NCBI GenBank assembly: GCA_963827935.1
Contig: CAWHCN010000004.1
Coordinates: 1,302,001-1,366,000 of the forward strand
Direction: 5' to 3'
Source of the DNA: DATFNV01 sp963827935
GTDB lineage: Bacteria > Planctomycetota > Planctomycetia > Gemmatales > Gemmataceae
Length of the DNA stretch: 64,000 nucleotides
Part shown: piece after piece, positions 59,378-64,000 of the stretch
Position numbering within the stretch: position 1 is the first letter of the stretch
How the letters are laid out: every line of letters begins with the position of its first letter
Notes under the pieces: generated by a model
The model's database searches: none
What the model was told of the DNA's origin: nothing
What the model saw: the letters and a program-made list of their open reading frames with translations, nothing else
Translations under genes and position numbers: made by a program

Positions 59378-59716
59378 ATGAGCCAGAGGGCGAGGGAGTA
59401 CGAACCGGAAGGGTTCGCCTGGGTTCTCCCGGAGGAGTTCATCCGGACGTGGCAGGCGGCTAAGACGCTGCGCGAGGTTTGCACCAAGTTGCGGATGAGC
59501 AAGACGGCCGCCAGACTCCGCGCCTACCGCTACCGGCGGCTCCACGGCGTTCAACTGAAGAAGTTCGATGTGGGGCCGGCTGCTGCTGGCTCGTCGGCGG
59601 AATACTGGGAGCGGATGGCGCAGCTCGCACTGGAGTTGGGCCCTCCCACCGAACATGCATCCGCAACTGCGCTCGCAACGTCGGGGGGAGCCGCTCCGGG
59701 CACACCGCCCGACTGA
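59378..59716 (+). CDS. Small HTH-like protein, paralogue B
   Basis: 112 residues from ATG 59378 with GGGAG upstream. EEFIRTWQAAKTLREVCTKLRMSKTAARLRAYRYRRLHGVQLKKFDVGPAAAGSSAEYWERMAQLALELG matches paralogue A across the first 60 residues. Local direct repeats upstream of both genes suggest similar self-regulation. The C-terminal tail is Ala/Gly/Pro-rich and unlike that of paralogue A. Confidence 0.65.
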   Translation: MSQRAREYEPEGFAWVLPEEFIRTWQAAKTLREVCTKLRMSKTAARLRAYRYRRLHGVQLKKFDVGPAAAGSSAEYWERMAQLALELGPPTEHASATALATSGGAAPGTPPD

Positions 59717-60040
59717 TCGCGGCGTCCCTGGAGTGCCGCCTCCTGCTGGGCTTGCGTGAAGATCGTGTCCGGCATGGCTGCCTCCTGCTCGGGATGGCCC
59801 GTTTGTTGAAAATCGTCCGAAAGGATCAAGCGTTTTGGCGCGCTATCGGGTCGAAATGACCTCCGGGCTGCCTCTATGTCCGTACTGCCGCCCCGCCCCC
59901 TCCCTCACTCCTTCTCTCCCTCCCTCCCTCTGAGGTAACGTGTGTGCCCGGGTGGGGTGTGACGCGGTGGGGTTTGCCCTGGTCCGTGCCCTTGCCTCAG
60001 CCCTTGCCCTGCCCGGCCCTGTTACGCAGGACCGGCAGCG
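59717..60040. other. Intergenic, no gene recognised
   Basis: About 320 bp, including pyrimidine-rich (TCCCTCCC) stretches near 59890-59930. Nothing recognisable as a gene. Confidence 0.4.
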
Positions 60041-60700
60041 TTACTTACCTCGTCGGTCGGTCGGTCGATCAGTCGTTCGGTCAGGTTTCCGCCTCGTCCC
60101 CGAAGGGAGTCGGCGTGGCTTGCCCTTGTCAGCGGCGGCTTTCCACTTGGCTCCGTAGAGCACCCGCACCGCATAAGTCCTGTGCGTCTGGGGTCGGAGT
60201 CCGCCCCACTTCCCGAGCCTTTGAGGGAACTGCCCCCTCAAGGCGCCGTCGCCTACCCCGGGCGGGCCGGCGTGTGTTGTGGGCCTCCCGCCGGGGAGGG
60301 AGGCCAAACGCCGTTGTGGCCTGATCCAGGTCCACAAGGGGGCACCCGGGATGCGAGCCCCGGTCGCCGCGTGCTGTGCCCCGTTAATGGTCTGCATGAG
60401 CAGCTCAACAGGTCGAGCGGCGTGGCGGTCAGGCCCGGCACGACGGCCCTGTCCTCAAGGTGCCCGGCAAACTGAGCCTGGGCGGTGGGTTTGCTTTGCA
60501 GGTGGACCTCGTCCACGATCACACGTTGGGCCGGGAACCGTTCCACCTTGCCCCTGCGAGCGTGTTCGGTCTGCGAGGAATAAATCTGCAACGCCGCCCC
60601 CATGTTCGCCTTTCGCCCAGCCGCCCGGACGCCGTCCGCCAGTCCGGTTGCATCGTTGCCTCGGCGTGGTGTCATCGTCGAAAGGCACATCCAGTATCCA
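60041..60700 (-). pseudogene. DEAD/DEAH-type helicase remnant
   Basis: In one minus frame: ADGVRAAGRKANMGAALQIYSSQTEHARRGKVERFPAQRVIVDEVHLQSKPTAQAQFAGHLEDRAVVPGLTATPLDLL. DEVH is a motif II box and GLTATP a motif III. Soon after (near 60400) the reading moves to a frame ending at 60041, LMQTINGAQHAATGARIPGA...WGGLRPQTHRTYAVRVLYGAKWKAAADKGKP, which may be its C-terminal continuation. No intact Walker A was found upstream; the N-terminal part overlaps the small gene at 60844. An SF2 helicase in decay. Confidence 0.5.
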
Positions 60701-60844
60701 GCCATCGTGTCCGTTCCACATTTCCAGCCGTAAGAGGCAGTCCATCGCCGCTTCCTCGGCCTGGTCCCTGGCCAGGCCGGCTTCGAACTCCATAATGGCA
60801 GCCCGCTCTTCCCAGGCTTCCCATTGGCCGGCGGTCCAGGCCAT
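60455..60844 (-). CDS. Hypothetical protein, C-terminus uncertain
   Basis: From ATG 60844: MAWTAGQWEAWEERAAIMEF, then EAGLARDQAEEAAMDCLLRLEMWNGHDGWILDVPFDDDTTPRQRC. The helical 'W(E)ERAAIMEF(E/D)AGL(A/S)R' block resembles small proteins at phage/plasmid replication loci. After about residue 75 the frame overlaps the helicase remnant, so the true end is unclear. It starts one base after the upstream gene's TGA (60846-60848), so they are coupled. Confidence 0.5.
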   Translation of the reverse strand: MAWTAGQWEAWEERAAIMEFEAGLARDQAEEAAMDCLLRLEMWNGHDGWILDVPFDDDTTPRQRCNRTGGRRPGGWAKGEHGGGVADLFLADRTRSQGQGGTVPGPTCDRGRGPPAKQTHRPGSVCRAP

Positions 60845-60845
60845 G

Positions 60846-61160
60846 TCATCCCATCTTTCGCTTGAGCATGGCCAAGGCTCGCTCAACTTGAACAAGTTGG
60901 GGCTTGAACTGAATCCAGAACTGGTTCACGCGATCCAGTAGCGGGTTGTCGTATTTCCGGGGCGTGCCCAACGAAGCCTCTTCCCAGGTGATTTCGTGTG
61001 CCCGGGCGATCCGGTTCATGACCCGGCGGATGGCCTTGGCCACGTCCTCGACATTCTGGTTGGGCGACTTCGGAGCTGGTGGCGTGTTACGAGCCCCACC
61101 ACTGCGTCGGCCCCCTTTGGGCTTGGCCTTGTTCTTCTCCTCGCAGCCCTTACACCCCAT
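60846..61160 (-). CDS. Hypothetical protein with basic N-terminus
   Basis: 104 residues from ATG 61160 (MGCKGCEEKNKAKPKGGRRS). The N-terminal CKGC plus basic tract precedes a helical body, NVEDVAKAIRRVMNRIARAHEITWEEASLGTPRKYDNPLLDRVNQFWIQFKPQLVQVERALAMLKRKMG. No family recognised. The upstream gene's TAA directly precedes its ATG, and the next gene starts 2 bp past its stop: a compact three-gene run. Confidence 0.6.
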   Translation of the reverse strand: MGCKGCEEKNKAKPKGGRRSGGARNTPPAPKSPNQNVEDVAKAIRRVMNRIARAHEITWEEASLGTPRKYDNPLLDRVNQFWIQFKPQLVQVERALAMLKRKMG

Positions 61161-61723
61161 TTACCAGCCCACTCGCTTGCAGCGGTTGCAGAGAAGCTCG
61201 GGCGGATCGGGAGGCGGACTGGCGCCGGCGGCAGTGCTTTGCGCACCCGACGTGTCCGCTTCCCCTTTCCCGGGAGTATCCTCCCCATCTTGTCCGGTAC
61301 GTCCGCATGCGGACGTACCGGACTCATCCTGTCCGGAATTCTCAACCCAGCGGCGGAGGTCAGTGATCGAGTTCCACGCGGCCTGAGTTTCGGCTGGGGC
61401 CTGCACGGCGCGCATGTACTCCGATGCGCCTGCTTGCTTATTCCGGCCTTTTCCAGTTCCGGTGTCCATTCCCCGGCGGAGCACATCGACTTGGCCTTGG
61501 TCAGCACCTGCGTCACCCTGGCCCGGCTGACGCCCAGGTAACGAGCGAGTGCGGCACGGTTCTCGAACTGGCCGGAATCGAGCAACGACTGGTAATAGCG
61601 GGCGAGCTTGAACGGATCGCGGGGTTCTTTCGGAGTATCGGGATTGTCCGTTTTCGGATCGCTGGAACCGTTCCAGGGGATGATCTCGATAACAGCCGCT
61701 CGACGTAACCTCTTGAGGCACAA
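61161..61723 (-). pseudogene. HTH protein resembling ParB/KorB-like regulators, frameshifted
   Basis: One frame gives IIPWNGSSDPKTDNPDTPKEPRDPFKLARYYQSLLDSGQFENRAALARYLGVSRARVTQVLTKAKSM. The RAALARYLGVSRARVTQVL segment is an HTH of the ParB/KorB or lambda-repressor-like type. Near 61490 the sensible reading changes frame, ending SPPPDPPELLCNRCKRVGW at 61161 with a CxxC. About 187 residues if repaired. The perfect palindrome at 61292 lies within the second half. Confidence 0.55.
61292..61323. repeat. Perfect 32-bp palindrome
   Basis: GTCCGGTACGTCCGCA followed directly by its exact complement, with no spacer. It lies inside the frameshifted HTH gene. Length and perfection are unlikely by chance. 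Confidence 0.8.
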
Positions 61724-61811
61724 GGTTCCGCGTTCGATGAATCCTGGTTCGAGTTGAGTACGCCTCGGGGATAAGACCTGACCGCCTATGCGAACCGCTG
61801 AGGCTTAACAA

Positions 61812-62243
61812 ATCTGCTACGGAAATTTAATTTACTGCGGTCGATTGTACCTCCGCATCGAACGCTATGCCGCGAACTTACTCAGGAGTGTCCGACCGCC
61901 GCGCCCGGCCACCAGACCCGTCACGTTGCCATTCGTCAGGTGCAACGCTACGACCAGACCGCCGACTTCGACAGACTGCTGTTGGGTTGAAGTAGTTCAG
62001 CCGAGCCAGAATGGTACGCCGTACAATTCTCTCGCCTGGTATCATTTCACCTCGCCCGGAGAACGCCCATGTCCCCCCATGTTCCCACATTCCCCTGATG
62101 GGTCGAGCAGTTGGCTCTCGGATTAGCGCGCCGGTCGGCCCCGAAGCTGGCAGCGCCTCGTCCAGTGTTCGATCCCGTCGTAGGTCACTGGTGCCGGCAC
62201 GCCGGGTTGCAGCCGGCCGACGTGGCGCGGACGGGACGGCGGG
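61812..62243. other. Intergenic before the sigma factor gene
   Basis: About 430 bp. An A/T-rich patch near 61800-61830 (GGAAATTTAATTTACTGCGG) stands out and could hold a promoter. No gene signature was seen. Confidence 0.4.
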
Positions 62244-62339
62244 TTGACAATTCCGTGGCCGTCGTCAAACTGGTGGATCAAAACGAGCCGCATCGAGGAT
62301 AATGAAGTAGAGGCGGCGATGGTGGGGAGGTTGAAGGCA

Positions 62340-64000
62340 ATGCCGAGGAGCCCGTTAAGCGTGGTCATGCAGAACTTTTTGGCCGATCTCAGACCGGACG
62401 GCGACGGCATGACCGATAAGGAACTCTTGGCCCGCTTCCTGAGAAGCCGGGACGAAGACGCCCTTGCCGCTCTGGTGCGCAAGCACGCCCGGATGGTATG
62501 GGGCGTCTGCTGCCGCCTCCTGAACCAGCACGACGCCGAAGATGCGTTTCAGGCCACGTTCCTCGTCCTCGTCCGCAAGGCAGCGGCCGTGCCAAAGGGG
62601 GCTGTGGCCAACTGGCTGTATGGGGTAGCCCGGCAGACCGCGATTCGGCTGCGGGCGACAGCGGCGAAGCGGCGGCGGCGTGAGACGCAGGTGGTGAACA
62701 TGCCCGTACCGACTGTGCCGGAACTTCGTGACGCCGACTTGCAGGTGGCGGTGGACGAGGAGTTGAGCCGCCTGCCCGACCACTACCGGGGCGTCGTCGT
62801 CCTCTGCGACCTGGGGGGCATGACCCGCAAGGAAGCGGCTCGGCAACTCGGCATCCCCGAAGGAAGCGTGGCGAGTCGGCTGGCGAGGGCAAGGGTGATG
62901 CTGGCGAGGCGGCTTACCCAGCGGGGCATCGTGATGGCGGGCGGGTCGGTGGCTGCGGTCCTGTCGGCGGGTTCGGCGTCGGCGTCCGCACCGCGTGCTC
63001 TGGTGGCGTCCACGATCAAGGTAATAACCTTGCTGTCGGCAGGGGAAGTGGCGGCTACAGGGATGATCTCAGCAGTGGTGTCCGATCTCACAGAAGGAGC
63101 GGTGAAACCCATGTTCATGACCAAGATCAAGAGCATGCTGACTGTGGTGCTCGTCGTCGGCCTGGCCCTTGGCGGAATTGGGGCGGGGTTCGGATTCATG
63201 ACGAACCCGGTGGCGGTGGCTCGGACGGAACCGCCGAACCAGCCCCCGGCGATAGAGGAAAGCCCGAGGTCGCCCGTCGCCACGAAGAAGGATGAAAAGC
63301 CACCGAACATCGTCGAAAAACCCGACGTGGAGCCGCCGGTCTCATTAGCCGCGCGGAAAGAGAAGTGGCAGAAAGTTCTGGATTCGACGGATTTCAAGTT
63401 CAACGAGAAGGAGTATGGATCGACATACTCATTGAAAATCTGCCAGATGGGAGACTACAGGGTTGATGCTATCAGGGAGTACAGGGTTGATGCTATCATG
63501 GAGAAGGTCAATGCGTACCCCACGCCATTGGCTCCGGGCGCACCAGTGCTTCCGGACCTACCAGTGGCTCCGGGCCTAGCTCCGGCGCACCAGTGGATCC
63601 GTTCGCACCAGTGCTTCCTCCGGGCACACCAGTGGTCGCACGAGCGGGTAATGTCTACGCTACCACGTTCAAGTTCAAACGCGACGGCAAGGAGGTATTG
63701 AAGATCGAAGGGAACGACACTGGCACCCCGGTGCTTATGGTCGATGAGGCCGACTTCCGCATTGAGGGCGACGTTTTGTATCTCGCTCTAAGGAGCCTCC
63801 CATGGGGTGGCAAGGTCACGGCACACGATTTGAAGACCGGGAAACAGCTCTGGAGTTCTCCATTGAAAGGCGTCCCATGTCTTCTCCCCATGTCTTGCGT
63901 CTACAATGCGGTTTCCCTGAAGGTGCTGAAGGACTCCGACAAAAGCACCGACGGCGTCGTATGGGTCTCAGGAAGGGAAACGTACGGTGACTACTATGAA
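62340..64000 (+). CDS. Membrane-anchored ECF sigma factor with extracytoplasmic PQQ-like domain (runs off window)
   Basis: The ATG at 62340 has GGGGAGG 9 nt upstream; ATG 62319 is an alternative. Region 2: LVRKHARMVWGVCCRLLNQHDAEDAFQATFLVLVRKAA. Region 4: LSRLPDHYRGVVVLCDLGGMTRKEAARQLGIPEGSVASRLARARVMLARRL. A transmembrane segment, MLTVVLVVGLALGGIGAGFGF, follows. Beyond it is a linker with PxxP repeats and an 18-bp in-frame duplication (near 63457-63499). Near 63590 the frame shifts and continues to the edge as PVVARAGNVYATTFKFKRDGKEVLKIEGNDTGTPVLMVDEADFRIEGDVLYLALRSLPWGGKVTAHDLKTGKQLW, a PQQ-like propeller blade. This type of sigma factor fused to its own sensor is a planctomycete speciality. 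Confidence 0.85.

Overview
The window looks like chromosome from a Gemmata-type planctomycete (Gemmataceae). Reasons seen in the sequence: high G+C; a sigma factor whose C-terminus carries a membrane anchor and a PQQ-like domain; multihaem PA14/cytochrome c proteins; dense short palindromes; many IS families side by side. No rRNA is present, and the only tRNA is tRNA-Asn(GTT) at 23612-23683. The species assignment is inference.

Layout. 1-1245: end of an ISAs1 element inserted in a gene 5' fragment, then non-coding DNA. 1246-8437: tadA, a small gene, a higBA toxin-antitoxin pair with two palindromic operators, a 1400-residue PA14/five-haem/prolyl-oligopeptidase fusion, and an M24 peptidase. 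8458-10192: a wrecked AF2212-like/PIN module hit by a RAYT transposase with REP palindromes, then a DUF433 antitoxin gene abutting a small inverted-repeat element. 10307-14261: a SEC-C protein, a Tse2-like toxin with an unknown partner, a terminase remnant and a PD-(D/E)XK-like protein. 14640-18664: a SWIM/DDE transposase, a ribbon-helix-helix (RHH) protein, an SDH-type Clp-fold protease and small genes. 19163-23459: a sigma-54 activator, an ANTAR regulator and a frameshifted M42 peptidase. 23612-28755: a tRNA-Asn-linked integrative island with a broken integrase, a serine recombinase, a clamp-loader-like AAA+ ATPase and small proteins.

29719-52876 is a defence island. It opens with an Hsp70-TPR gene and a GrpE-like partner, split by an ISL3 element with an 8-bp target duplication. 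Next, all on the minus strand, is a class 1 DISARM locus in the order drmD, drmMI, drmA, drmB, drmC. Inside it, on the opposite strand between drmMI and drmA, sits a gene made of three PurE-like domains. Downstream of drmD are a broken SDH protease and a protein with a HEPN-like RN(x4)H motif. 52944-61723 holds small paralogous RHH/zinc-ribbon and HTH-like genes, an intact IS66 tnpC and helicase debris. The window ends inside a membrane-anchored ECF sigma factor.

At least 18 genes carry apparent single-base frameshifts or nonsense changes, several at G/C homopolymers, while genes of 3-4 kb (the peptidase fusion, drmD, IS66 tnpC, Hsp70) are open. Many of the breaks may be uncorrected sequencing indels, so 'pseudogene' below means 'broken as given here'.
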